The notes under the pieces: model-generated
Told to the model about the DNA's origin: nothing
The model's database searches: none
What the model saw: the letters and a program-made list of their open reading frames with translations, nothing else
Source: Actinomycetales bacterium
GTDB taxonomy: Bacteria > Actinomycetota > Actinomycetes > Actinomycetales > BWSM-131
NCBI GenBank assembly: GCA_030149025.1
Contig: JASBSH010000125.1
Location: 1 to 10,763 of the forward strand
Direction of reading: 5' to 3'
Length of the DNA: 10,763 nucleotides
Part shown: piece by piece, positions 1-7,026 of the stretch
How the letters are laid out: every line of letters begins with the position of its first letter
Position numbering within the stretch: position 1 is the first letter of the stretch
Position numbers and translations under genes: made by a program

Positions 1-827
1 GGCTTGGCCCGGAAGTTCTGGACGATGACTTCCTGGATTCCGCCGTAGGCGCGGGACACCCGGCGGATCTCGAACAGCGCGTCGGCCCGTTCGGCGAACG
101 TCTCCCCGATGCCGATGAGAATCCCGGTGGTGAACGGCACCGAGGACCGGCCGGCGTCCTCCAGGACCCGCTGGCGCACGGCGGGATCCTTGTCCGGGGA
201 CCCATAGTGCGGACCGCCGGGCTGCGAGAACAGCCGGGTCGCGGTGCTCTCCAGCATCATCCCCATGGACGGAGCGACCGGCTTGAGCCGCTGCAGCTCC
301 TGCCAGCTCATCACCCCCGGGTTGAGGTGCGGCAGCAGTCCGGTCTCCTCCAGCACGAGCACCGCCATGGCCCGCAGGTAGGACAGCGTGTCGGGGTACC
401 CGGCGGCGTCGAGCCACTCGCGCGCAGCCGGCCACCGGTCCTCGGGGCGGTCCCCAAGCGTGAACAGCGCCTCCTTGCAGCCGGCGGCGGCCCCCTCGGC
501 GGCGATTCGCAGCACTTCGTCAGGGCCGAGGAACGGCGCATCCACGCGCTTGGGCACGGTGGCGAACGTGCAGTAGTGGCAGCGATCGCGGCACAGCCGG
601 GTCAGTGGAATGAACACCTTGCGGGAGTACGTCACGATGCCCTCGCGACCCGCCTCGCGCAGCCCAGCGTCGCGGACACGGGAGGCCGCCCGGCACAACC
701 GGTCGAGGTCCTCGCCCCGAGCGTGCAGCAGCAGCTCGACCTCCGTGCGGTCGAGCGCGACACCGTCCTCTGCCCTGCGCAGCACGCGGCGTAGCGACGG
801 GTAGGGAGGTTTGGGCAGGGTCGGCAC
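1..827 (-). CDS. fbiC: FbiC, Fo synthase (CofG-like N-terminal half), partial
   Basis: FbiC is a cytoplasmic radical SAM enzyme. It joins a tyrosine-derived radical product to the flavin-pathway precursor 5-amino-6-ribitylamino-uracil to make Fo, the deazaflavin core of coenzyme F420. In actinobacteria CofG and CofH are fused in one protein of about 850 residues. Only the first ~275 residues are here, and the gene runs off the left edge. The radical SAM 4Fe-4S motif CRDRCHYC is visible with Cys79, Cys83 and Cys86. Segments such as KEALFTLGDRPE, LLPHLNPGVMSW, PVAPSMGMMLE, HYGSPDKDPAVR and IQEVIVQNFRAKP match mycobacterial FbiC as I remember it. The GTG at 827 is the only reasonable start: an in-frame TAG lies upstream at 858-860 with no start codon between. 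It has a GGAGGT ribosome site only 3 bases away. The CofH half should lie beyond the edge, but it is not visible. Confidence 0.95.
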   Translation of the reverse strand, partial: MPTLPKPPYPSLRRVLRRAEDGVALDRTEVELLLHARGEDLDRLCRAASRVRDAGLREAGREGIVTYSRKVFIPLTRLCRDRCHYCTFATVPKRVDAPFLGPDEVLRIAAEGAAAGCKEALFTLGDRPEDRWPAAREWLDAAGYPDTLSYLRAMAVLVLEETGLLPHLNPGVMSWQELQRLKPVAPSMGMMLESTATRLFSQPGGPHYGSPDKDPAVRQRVLEDAGRSSVPFTTGILIGIGETFAERADALFEIRRVSRAYGGIQEVIVQNFRAK

Positions 828-830
828 GGG

Positions 831-836
831 ACCTCC
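831..836 (-). promoter_or_regulatory. Ribosome binding site of fbiC
   Basis: The minus strand reads GGAGGT followed by CCC and the GTG start. The match to the anti-Shine-Dalgarno sequence is strong, but the spacer of 3 bases is shorter than the usual 5 to 9. It lies 7 bases after the end of the inverted repeat at 844-893, so folding of that element could affect ribosome access. Confidence 0.5.
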
Positions 837-843
837 AAGGCTG

Positions 844-893
844 GCGACGCGGGAAGCCTACCGGCGCCGGTGTCGGAGCCTCCTTCCCGTCGC
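844..893 (-). promoter_or_regulatory. Inverted repeat between pspA and fbiC, possible terminator or leader hairpin
   Basis: As minus-strand RNA, the left arm GCGAC-GGGAAG pairs with CUUCCC-GC-GUCGC. That gives 11 G+C-rich base pairs with a 2-base bulge. The 26-base interior contains a perfect 12-base palindrome, ACCGGCGCCGGT, at 860-871. The element begins about 18 bases after the pspA stop and ends shortly before the fbiC ribosome site. There is no U-tract, so it is not a classical intrinsic terminator, although actinobacterial terminators often lack one. It could end the TPM-pspA transcript, act in the fbiC leader, or be chance in G+C-rich DNA. Confidence 0.35.
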
Positions 894-911
894 GGATGGC
901 CGTGACCGAAC

Positions 912-1628
912 CTACGACTGCGACTTCAGCGCCTTGAGCCGCGCCTCGACCTCCGCGTCGTCGGACATGTCCTCGAGCGACTGGAACTGGGCGTCGAGCG
1001 AGGACGCCGTGAGCTCGGCGTGGCCGGCCACCCGGGCCTCCTCACGGCGCACCTTCTCCTCGAAGCGGGACAGCTCGGAGGTGGGGTCGAGCACGTTGAT
1101 GGACTTGACGGCGTCCATCACCTGGGACTGCGCCGACGCGCTCTTCTGCCGGGCGACCAGCTCGTCGCGCTTGCGACGCAGCTGCTCGAGCTTGTCGCGC
1201 ATGCCGTTCAGCCCGGACTTCAGCTTCTCGACGACCTCGTTCTGGGCGGCGATCTGCGGCTCGGCGGTCGTGATCTCGCGCTCGAAGTCGAGCTGGCGCT
1301 TCAGGGCGTACTTGGCCAGCTGGTCGAACCGGTCCGCCTCAGCGGTCTGGCCGGCGGCCCGCAGCTCGTCGGCCTTGGCGGAGGCGGCCCGCGCCTTGCC
1401 GGACCACTCCTGGACGGCGGCCTCGTCGGTGGCCTTGTCCTGCTCCAGCAGCCGCAGGTTGCCGATGGTCTGGGCCGTCGCCTCCTCGGCCTCCGCGATG
1501 CTGTTCGTGTAGTCGCGGATCATCTGGTCGAGCAGCTTGCCCGGGTCCTCCGCCTGGTCGATCAGGGCGTTGATGTTCGCCTTCGCCAGCTGGGCGATCC
1601 TGCCCATGATCGTCTGCTTCTCTGCCAC
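912..1628 (-). CDS. pspA: PspA/IM30 family envelope-stress protein
   Basis: PspA/IM30 (ESCRT-III-like) proteins assemble on the inner face of the cytoplasmic membrane and protect it under envelope stress. This 238-residue protein has the normal family length and almost no hydrophobic stretch. It begins with a probable amphipathic helix (IMGRIAQLAKANINALID), followed by the conserved EDPGKLLDQMIRDY region. A long charged coiled coil covers residues ~35-180, and a short C-terminal helix (VEARLKALKSQS) follows a linker. I chose the GTG at 1628 because AAGGGAG lies 4 bases upstream. An in-frame ATG at 1643 would add five residues (MKGSD), but those codons are the ribosome site itself. It follows the TPM-domain gene by 69 bases on the same strand, so the two are probably co-transcribed. 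Family assignment is firm. The specific role and the symbol are inferred. Confidence 0.9.
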   Translation of the reverse strand: MAEKQTIMGRIAQLAKANINALIDQAEDPGKLLDQMIRDYTNSIAEAEEATAQTIGNLRLLEQDKATDEAAVQEWSGKARAASAKADELRAAGQTAEADRFDQLAKYALKRQLDFEREITTAEPQIAAQNEVVEKLKSGLNGMRDKLEQLRRKRDELVARQKSASAQSQVMDAVKSINVLDPTSELSRFEEKVRREEARVAGHAELTASSLDAQFQSLEDMSDDAEVEARLKALKSQS

Positions 1629-1632
1629 GTCG

Positions 1633-1639
1633 CTCCCTT
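1633..1639 (-). promoter_or_regulatory. Ribosome binding site deciding the pspA start
   Basis: The minus strand reads AAGGGAG, then CGAC, then GTG. This purine-rich site favours the GTG at 1628 over the ATG at 1643, because the ATG has only a weak AGACAGG in front of it. Confidence 0.5.
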
Positions 1640-1697
1640 TCATCCTGTCTTCTTTGTCGTCTCTTGGTTCGTCGTCTGTTGGCCAACTCTGCCGGAA

Positions 1698-1961
1698 TCA
1701 GAACCTGCCGCCACCGCCGCCGCGGCCGCCACCGCCGAAGCCACCCCCGAAACCGCCGCCGAAACCGCCGAACGAACCGCCACCGCCGCGCCGCCCGCCA
1801 CCTCCGACGCCGCCACCGCTGAACCCGCCGCGGAGGATCGCGTCGAGCAACGCGCCACCGCCGACCCAGGCGCCACCCCACGAGCCGCCGTAGCCACCCC
1901 CGTGCCCGCCGTACCCCCCGTGCCCGCCGTAATGACCTGAACCGCCCGGCCCGAAAGGCCC
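1698..1961 (-). repeat. Low-complexity tract coding the glycine-rich tail
   Basis: These 264 bases code 87 residues that are mostly glycine, with regularly placed aromatic and histidine residues. Blocks of the GHYGGHGGYGGHGGGYGG type come first, then a short non-repetitive island (ALLDAILRGGF), then FGGGF blocks and a final RF. On the plus strand it appears as runs of CCGCC and CCACC units. It belongs to the TPM-domain gene and is not a mobile repeat. Confidence 0.8.
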
Positions 1962-3758
1962 ATCCGGCGGCGCCAGGTCACCGCGCGCGGCGGCATTCGC
2001 CTCCTCGGCGAGCCGGTCGGCATCCTGAGCCAGCCGCAGCGCCTGCTCCGGGTCGGAGTCGCGCATGGCGATGGCGTCGGCGAGCCGCCGCTGCGCCTCC
2101 CCTAACCTCGTGCGCGCAAGGCTGCCGACCCGGCCCCGGTTGGTGCTGATCAGGTCCTCGGCGGCGGACACCTCCGCCCGCGCCGCCACCAGCGCCTGCT
2201 CCAGGTGCTGTCGTGCGCGCTGGCGGCGTTCGCCGGACTCACGGGCCCCGGCGAGCGCCTGGTCCATGGCGGCGTTGGCCTGCGACACCTGCCGCAGCGC
2301 TCCCAGCGGGTCGGCGTCGCCCGAGCTGTCGGCGGTGTTGACCGCCGCCTGAGCAGCGGCCACCGCGGCGTCCAGCGCCTCGGCCTCCTCGGGTCCGGCG
2401 GTGCGCCGCAGCTGTGCCGCGGTCTCCAGGTCCGCGCGCAGGTCCGCCACCGCGGCAGGCAGCTTCGTCACCGCATCCGCCAACGCGGCCGCCGCCCGTT
2501 CGACCGAGACGAGCAGGCGGTCCGCCTGGTCCAACGCGTCCTCGGCGGCGCGGATCGACAACGCGGCCTTGCCCCGGGCTGTGCCTCCGGTCGCCTCGCG
2601 CCCGTCCTGGATCGCCCGGTCGGCGAAGTCGAGCCGTTCCACCGCCCGGTCCGGGTTCTGCGCGAACGACGTCAGCGCGGCCTGCTGGTAGCGGATGGCC
2701 AGATCCGCCAGCGTGCTGCGAGCCGCCGGTACCCGGGAGCGCAGCTGGGACGAACGGCCGGCGAGGGCGTTCAGCAGGTCCGGTGCCCGGTTCGACAGGT
2801 CCCGCAGCTTGGCGAACGTGTCCTTCTGCTCCTCGAGGGCCGCCAGCGCTGCCTCACAACGCTGCACGATCTCCGTCAGCATCGCGTACCGCTGGTCCGG
2901 CGTCTCGGGCTCGGCGTCGTCCAGCCGCTGCCGGACGGCAAAGGCCGCGGTGAGCGACTGCTTCGCGTCCTGGACCACCTTGCGGTACGTCTCGACCTGG
3001 TCGTCGCCGAACTCCGCGCCAGCGAAGGCGACCTCCCGGTCCGCGGTGCGAACCGAGTCGTCGGTCCGGACCAGGAGCAGGTTCGACCGGGAGTCCAGCT
3101 GCTCCAGCGTCTCCCTCCGCGGGGCGCCGGGTACGCCCGGCGCGCGGCGGGACCGACTGCGCGAGAACAGGACCAGCCCGATCAGGACGGCGACCAGCAC
3201 GGCACCGATGCCGAGCACGATCGGTCCCCAGGACACGCTTCCGGTCAGCGCCTGCCGGAAGCCGTCGGCGGCACCGATCGCGGCACCGGCGAAGTCGTTC
3301 GCCGCGAGTCGTGGCTCGATGTCGTTGGCCTGGATGTCGCCGACCTTCGAGTCCGACAGCTTGAAGCCGTTGTCGACGGACACGTAGTACGCACGGTCCT
3401 TGACCGCCACGGCGAGCAGGACGTCGTCCCGCCCCAGACTGCTGCGACCCGCTGTCTGGTTCGCCCACTGCTGGGCGTTCATCCCGCCGAAGTCGTTGAC
3501 GTAGACCACGAACAGCTGGACGCCGGTCTGCGACCGCAGGCGGTCCAGCGCGTCCTGCACCTGCGCCGTCCGGCCACCGAGGACACCGGCCTCATCGGTG
3601 ATCTGCTGTTGAAGATTTATGGGCTGGGCCGCCCGGGCCGGCGCGGCGGCGCCACCCGCCAGCAGCGTCGTGAGGGCGATCAGCATCACGGCGAGCACCT
3701 GGACGGCGCGCGCGTTCCCTACGGTCCCCAACCCCGGCACGCGCTCAGTCTGCTCCAT
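1698..3758 (-). CDS. TPM-domain membrane protein with coiled coil and glycine-rich tail
   Basis: This 686-residue protein is probably anchored in the membrane with its TPM domain outside. Order of parts: signal peptide at about residues 15-43 (VLAVMLIALTTLLAGG, then APARAA as a likely cleavage site); TPM (DUF477-like) domain at ~50-172, including the ITDEAGVL motif and DDVLLAVAVKDRAYYVSVDNG; one membrane span at ~178-199; a long Ala/Arg/Glu-rich coiled-coil region at ~210-595; and a glycine-rich tail at ~600-686 ending in FGGGFGGGFGGGG-type repeats. TPM domains occur in photosystem II repair proteins and in many bacterial proteins of unclear activity. The ATG at 3758 is chosen because the signal peptide follows it. 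It lacks a clear ribosome site, and GTG at 3740 is an alternative. The frame stays open to 4019, but that extension would run through the opposite-strand lipoprotein gene. Pairing with pspA suggests a role at the stressed envelope, which is inference. Confidence 0.85.
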   Translation of the reverse strand: MEQTERVPGLGTVGNARAVQVLAVMLIALTTLLAGGAAAPARAAQPINLQQQITDEAGVLGGRTAQVQDALDRLRSQTGVQLFVVYVNDFGGMNAQQWANQTAGRSSLGRDDVLLAVAVKDRAYYVSVDNGFKLSDSKVGDIQANDIEPRLAANDFAGAAIGAADGFRQALTGSVSWGPIVLGIGAVLVAVLIGLVLFSRSRSRRAPGVPGAPRRETLEQLDSRSNLLLVRTDDSVRTADREVAFAGAEFGDDQVETYRKVVQDAKQSLTAAFAVRQRLDDAEPETPDQRYAMLTEIVQRCEAALAALEEQKDTFAKLRDLSNRAPDLLNALAGRSSQLRSRVPAARSTLADLAIRYQQAALTSFAQNPDRAVERLDFADRAIQDGREATGGTARGKAALSIRAAEDALDQADRLLVSVERAAAALADAVTKLPAAVADLRADLETAAQLRRTAGPEEAEALDAAVAAAQAAVNTADSSGDADPLGALRQVSQANAAMDQALAGARESGERRQRARQHLEQALVAARAEVSAAEDLISTNRGRVGSLARTRLGEAQRRLADAIAMRDSDPEQALRLAQDADRLAEEANAAARGDLAPPDGPFGPGGSGHYGGHGGYGGHGGGYGGSWGGAWVGGGALLDAILRGGFSGGGVGGGGRRGGGGSFGGFGGGFGGGFGGGGRGGGGGRF

Positions 3759-3782
3759 CGCGTCCGGGGGAAGCGAGGCAAC

Positions 3783-3797
3783 CCGGTGACCCACCGG
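3783..3797. promoter_or_regulatory. Small palindrome midway between divergent starts
   Basis: CCGGTG and CACCGG are perfect 6-base inverted arms separated by ACC. The element sits at the centre of the 64-base gap between the divergent TPM and lipoprotein genes, about 25 bases from each chosen start. It could be an operator acting on both promoters. Arms this short are also common by chance at this base composition, and I see no convincing -10 or -35 boxes. Confidence 0.2.
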
Positions 3798-3822
3798 TCC
3801 GCACAGCGGGCAGACTTCCGCC

Positions 3823-4539
3823 GTGCCGACTTCCGCGAGCAGCACGAGGACCGGGACGGCGACACGCAGCCGCCGCCGTCGGCCGGCGGCTCGTGGTCGG
3901 GTCGGGGGAGTCCTTCTGCTCGCCGTTGCTCTTGCCGTGTCCGCCTGCGGCGGCCCCTCCACGACACCCCAGTCGGTGGTCGCGGGCGAGGATCCGGGGG
4001 TCACGCTCAGCGCGGACATCGGCCGCGGGCCGGGTGGCTCGTTGGCCGTGAACTACCGGGTCCGCAATGGTGGTGAGGAACCCGTGATCATCACCGACGG
4101 CGTCCCGGCGCGCGACACCGGGCTGCTCCCCGAGCCGGACTCCCGCGCCGCGTACGTGAAGGTCCGTGCGGGCGGCACCGTGGAGGTGTCCAGGCGCACT
4201 TTCGCCGCACCGGGCGGGTCCGAGCGGTCCGGTACCGCCCTGATGCTCGGCACGCTGCTCCGCCCGGGCCAGGAGGTGTCGGGCGCCGTCAGGCTCCAGC
4301 AGCCGGTCCGGCTGTACCGCCCCTACGACAGCGGAGCGTCCGGCGCCACCGCCAGTGACGCTGTCGAACGTGCCGAGCTGCCGGACTCCGCCCGCACGGT
4401 GGTGTTCTGCCTCGGGGTGGTCGACCAGTCGGACGTCGAGGTGGGCCTGCAGGGGAACGTGGACGACGAGCACCGCGTGCTGCGCCACCCGACCCGGCAG
4501 CTACTTCTGTGCAGCCCGGAGACCGACCTGCCCCGGTGA
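3823..4539 (+). CDS. Predicted secreted lipoprotein, function unknown
   Basis: The 238-residue product starts with an Arg-rich stretch (RSRRRRPAARGR), then a hydrophobic core (VLLLAVALAV) and a lipobox VSAC with the lipidated cysteine at residue 42. It is therefore probably exported and anchored to the outer face of the membrane. The mature part has short alternating hydrophobic strands (SLAVNYRVRNGGEEPVIITD) that suggest a beta-sandwich. It also has two further cysteines, 196 and 230, which might form a disulfide. I do not recognise the family. The GTG at 3823 is the first start after an in-frame TGA at 3787-3789, and its ribosome site is weak. Codon third positions are strongly G/C as in a real gene. 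It is the only plus-strand gene here, diverging from the TPM gene and overlapping the radical SAM gene's end by 39 bases. Confidence 0.75.
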   Translation: MPTSASSTRTGTATRSRRRRPAARGRVGGVLLLAVALAVSACGGPSTTPQSVVAGEDPGVTLSADIGRGPGGSLAVNYRVRNGGEEPVIITDGVPARDTGLLPEPDSRAAYVKVRAGGTVEVSRRTFAAPGGSERSGTALMLGTLLRPGQEVSGAVRLQQPVRLYRPYDSGASGATASDAVERAELPDSARTVVFCLGVVDQSDVEVGLQGNVDDEHRVLRHPTRQLLLCSPETDLPR

Positions 4540-6468
4540 GGAGACGGTCAGCGGCAGCAGCTGGCGACCGGTCGGCCCGATCTGGATCTCGGTGCCCATC
4601 TGAGGGCAGACCCCGCAGTCGAAGCACGGCGTCCACCGGCAGTCGTCCACCTCGACCTCGCTGAGGGCGTCCTGCCAGTCCTCCCAGAGCCAGTCCTTGT
4701 CCAGCCCCGAGTCCAGGTGGTCCCAGGGCAGCACCTCGGTGAAGTCGCGCTCCCTCGTGGTGTACCAGTCGACGTCCACGCCGTGGGGGGCCAGCGCCTT
4801 GTCGGCGCACGCCATCCAGCGGTCGAACGAGAAGTGCTCGCTCCAGCCGTCGAACCGGCCGCCGTCCTCCCAGACCGCGCGGATCACGTCACCGACGCGC
4901 CGGTCGCCGCGGGACAGCAGCCCCTCCACGATGCCGGGCTTGCCGTCGTGGTAGCGGAAACCGATGGACTTGCCGTAGCGCCGGTCAGCCCGGATGGCGT
5001 CACGGAGCTTCGCGAGCCGGGCGTCGGTGGTCTCGTGGTCCAGCTGGCCCGCCCACTGGAACGGGGTGTGGGGCTTGGGCACGAACCCCCCGATGCTCAC
5101 GGTGCACCGGATGTCGCTGCGGCCCGAGACCTCACGCCCCTTCGCGATGACCCGCTTGGCGAGCTCCGCGATCTGGACGACGTCCTCGTCGGTCTCCGTC
5201 GGCAGGCCGCACATGAAGTAGAGCTTCACCTGCCGCCAGCCGTTGGAGTACGCGGCGGCGACGGTGCGGATCAGGTCCTCCTCGGTGACCATCTTGTTGA
5301 TCACCTTGCGCATGCGCTCGCTGCCGCCCTCGGGGGCAAAGGTCAGACCCGAGCGGCGGCCGTTCCGGGACAGCTCGTTCGCCAGGTCGACGTTGAACGC
5401 GTCGACGCGGGTGCTGGGCAGTGACAGGCCGGTGTTGGTGCCGTCGTACCGGTCCGCGAGCTGCTTGGTGATGTCCGCGATCTCGGAGTGGTCCGCGCTG
5501 GACAACGACAGCAGGCCGACCTCCTCGAAGCCGGTTGCCGCCAAGCCCTTTTCGACCATCTGCCCGATGCCTTGCAGGGACCGCTCCCGGACCGGCCGGG
5601 TGATCATGCCGGCCTGGCAGAACCTGCAGCCCCGGGTGCAGCCGCGGAAGATCTCCACGCTCATGCGCTCGTGGACGCTCTCGGCGAGCGGCACGAGCGG
5701 CTGCTTCGGGTACGGCCACTCGTCGAGGTCCATGACGGTGTGCTTGCTGACCCGCCACGGCACGCCCGGCCGGTTCGGGGCGACCTTCTGGATGCGGCCG
5801 TCGGGCAGGTACGTCACGTCGTAGAACCGCGGCACGTAGACGCCGCCGGTGCGCGCCAGCCGAAGCAGCAGCTCCTCGCGTCCACCCGGCCGGCCCTCGG
5901 CCTTCCATTCGCGGATCACGTCGGTGATGGCGAGGACCGCCTCCTCGCCGTCGCCGACGACCGCGGCGTCGATGAACTGTGAGATCGGCTCGGGGTTGAA
6001 CGCGGCGTGCCCACCCGCGATCACGACCGGGTGGTCATCGGTGCGGTCGGTAGCCGTGAGCGGGATACCGGCGAGGTCCAGCGCGGTGAGCAGGTTGGTG
6101 TAGCCGAGCTCGGTGGAGAACGACACGCCGAGCACGTCGAAGTCGACGACCCGACGGTGGCTGTCGACGGTGAACTGCGGAACCCCGTGGCGGCGCATCA
6201 GCGCCTCCATGTCGGGCCAGACGCTGTAGGTGCGCTCGGCGAGGGCATCCGGGCGCTCGTTCAGCACCTCGTACAGGATCATGACGCCCTGGTTGGGCAG
6301 CCCCACTTCGTACGCGTCGGGGTACATGAGCGTCCACCGCACGGTGTTCTCGCCACCGCAGTGCCAGTCCTTCACGGTGGCGTTGAGCTCGCCGCCGACG
6401 TACTGGATGGGTTTGCTCACCTGCGGCAGCAACGGCTCCAGGCTCGTGAAGATCGACTCGCCGGGCAT
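4501..6468 (-). CDS. B12-binding-type radical SAM protein (TIGR03960-like)
   Basis: This 655-residue protein matches the TIGR03960 group, whose reaction is not established. The N-terminal half (about 1-260) is a B12-binding-like region with the motifs VSKPIQYVGGELN, LMYPDAYEVGLPNQG and GGHAAFNPEPIS. The radical SAM core follows, with CTRGCRFC giving Cys277, Cys281 and Cys284 for the 4Fe-4S cluster. LTFAPEGGSERMRKVINK and LYFMCGLPTETDEDV are typical downstream core segments. A second cysteine group, C610, C615, C618 and C621 (CRWTPCFDCGVC), sits near the C-terminus and may bind another cluster or metal. The ATG at 6468 gives the expected family N-terminus, with AGGAAG 13 bases upstream, rather far. 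In many actinobacteria a TIGR03936/DUF2344 gene and an RNase E gene follow. Here a convergent lipoprotein gene follows instead. Confidence 0.9.
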   Translation of the reverse strand: MPGESIFTSLEPLLPQVSKPIQYVGGELNATVKDWHCGGENTVRWTLMYPDAYEVGLPNQGVMILYEVLNERPDALAERTYSVWPDMEALMRRHGVPQFTVDSHRRVVDFDVLGVSFSTELGYTNLLTALDLAGIPLTATDRTDDHPVVIAGGHAAFNPEPISQFIDAAVVGDGEEAVLAITDVIREWKAEGRPGGREELLLRLARTGGVYVPRFYDVTYLPDGRIQKVAPNRPGVPWRVSKHTVMDLDEWPYPKQPLVPLAESVHERMSVEIFRGCTRGCRFCQAGMITRPVRERSLQGIGQMVEKGLAATGFEEVGLLSLSSADHSEIADITKQLADRYDGTNTGLSLPSTRVDAFNVDLANELSRNGRRSGLTFAPEGGSERMRKVINKMVTEEDLIRTVAAAYSNGWRQVKLYFMCGLPTETDEDVVQIAELAKRVIAKGREVSGRSDIRCTVSIGGFVPKPHTPFQWAGQLDHETTDARLAKLRDAIRADRRYGKSIGFRYHDGKPGIVEGLLSRGDRRVGDVIRAVWEDGGRFDGWSEHFSFDRWMACADKALAPHGVDVDWYTTRERDFTEVLPWDHLDSGLDKDWLWEDWQDALSEVEVDDCRWTPCFDCGVCPQMGTEIQIGPTGRQLLPLTVSSPGQVGLRAAQK

Positions 6469-6565
6469 GTCGAAATGACCACTTCCTGGGTTCCGGGGTG
6501 TGGAGGTACGAAGGCGCGATCGTCACGCGGCCGTGTCCCAGGGTAACCCGGTCAGGGGCTGCCGG

Positions 6566-7015
6566 TCAGAGCGCGGGGAACCAGATCCCGATCTCGCGGA
6601 CCGCCGACTCCTCCGAGTCCGAGCCGTGCACCAGGTTCTGCTGCACCGAGGTGCCCCAGTCCCGTCCCAGGTCGCCCCGGATCGTGCCGGGGGCGGCGAC
6701 GGTGGGGTCGGTGGCACCCGCGAGCGCACGGAAGCCCTCGATGCAGCGCTGGCCCTCGATGACGGCGGCGAACACCGGGCCGGAGGTCATGAAGTCGAGC
6801 AGCGGCTCGAAGAACCCCTTGCCCCGGTGCTCGGCGTAGTGCTCGACCAGCAGCGGCCGCTCGACCGTCCGCAGCTCCGCCGCGACGAGGGTGTACCCCT
6901 TGGCCTCGACGCGCCGCAGCACCTCGCCGACCAGGCCGCGCTGCACGCCGTCCGGCTTGACGATGACAAGACTCCGCTCAATGGGCTCGCTCGGCTCCAC
7001 CGCATGCTCAGTCAC
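6566..7015 (-). CDS. ndk: Nucleoside diphosphate kinase
   Basis: This cytoplasmic enzyme moves the terminal phosphate from ATP to nucleoside diphosphates, keeping the NTP and dNTP pools balanced. The product has 149 residues, slightly longer than usual because of about 10 extra N-terminal residues before RSLVIVKPDGVQRGLVGE. The catalytic phospho-histidine is His130 in NLVHGSDSEESA. GKGFFEPLLDFMTSGP and GTIRGDLG are further family motifs. The GTG at 7015 gives an MTEH start. No good ribosome site precedes it, and a second GTG at 7000 is possible. It starts 11 bases after the DUF4233 stop, so translation probably continues along one transcript. Confidence 0.95.
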   Translation of the reverse strand: MTEHAVEPSEPIERSLVIVKPDGVQRGLVGEVLRRVEAKGYTLVAAELRTVERPLLVEHYAEHRGKGFFEPLLDFMTSGPVFAAVIEGQRCIEGFRALAGATDPTVAAPGTIRGDLGRDWGTSVQQNLVHGSDSEESAVREIGIWFPAL

Positions 7016-7026
7016 GGGCCGGGAGC

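Noticed and set aside
207..794. Plus-strand open frame of 195 codons near the left edge
   Set aside because: The minus strand here codes FbiC with its radical SAM cysteine motif, so this is a shadow.
1020..1940. Plus-strand open frame of 306 codons with Ala/Thr/Pro-rich repeats
   Set aside because: Its repeats are the antisense reading of the TPM glycine tail and the PspA coiled coil. It has no independent evidence.
3759..4019. N-terminal extension of the TPM protein to 4019
   Set aside because: It would place about 87 Arg/Pro-rich residues ahead of a good signal peptide and run antisense through the lipoprotein signal sequence.
2205..4076. Long plus-strand open frame of 623 codons opposite the TPM gene
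   Set aside because: The residues are Arg/Gly/Leu-rich with no domain, and the opposite strand holds a gene with signal peptide, TPM domain and membrane span. It is an antisense shadow of high G+C coding sequence.
6469..6565. Possible terminator or promoter between ndk and the radical SAM gene
   Set aside because: Only a 4-base-arm GGGTAACCC palindrome and a CGGTCAG direct repeat are visible, with no paired promoter boxes or stable hairpin, so I do not call a site.
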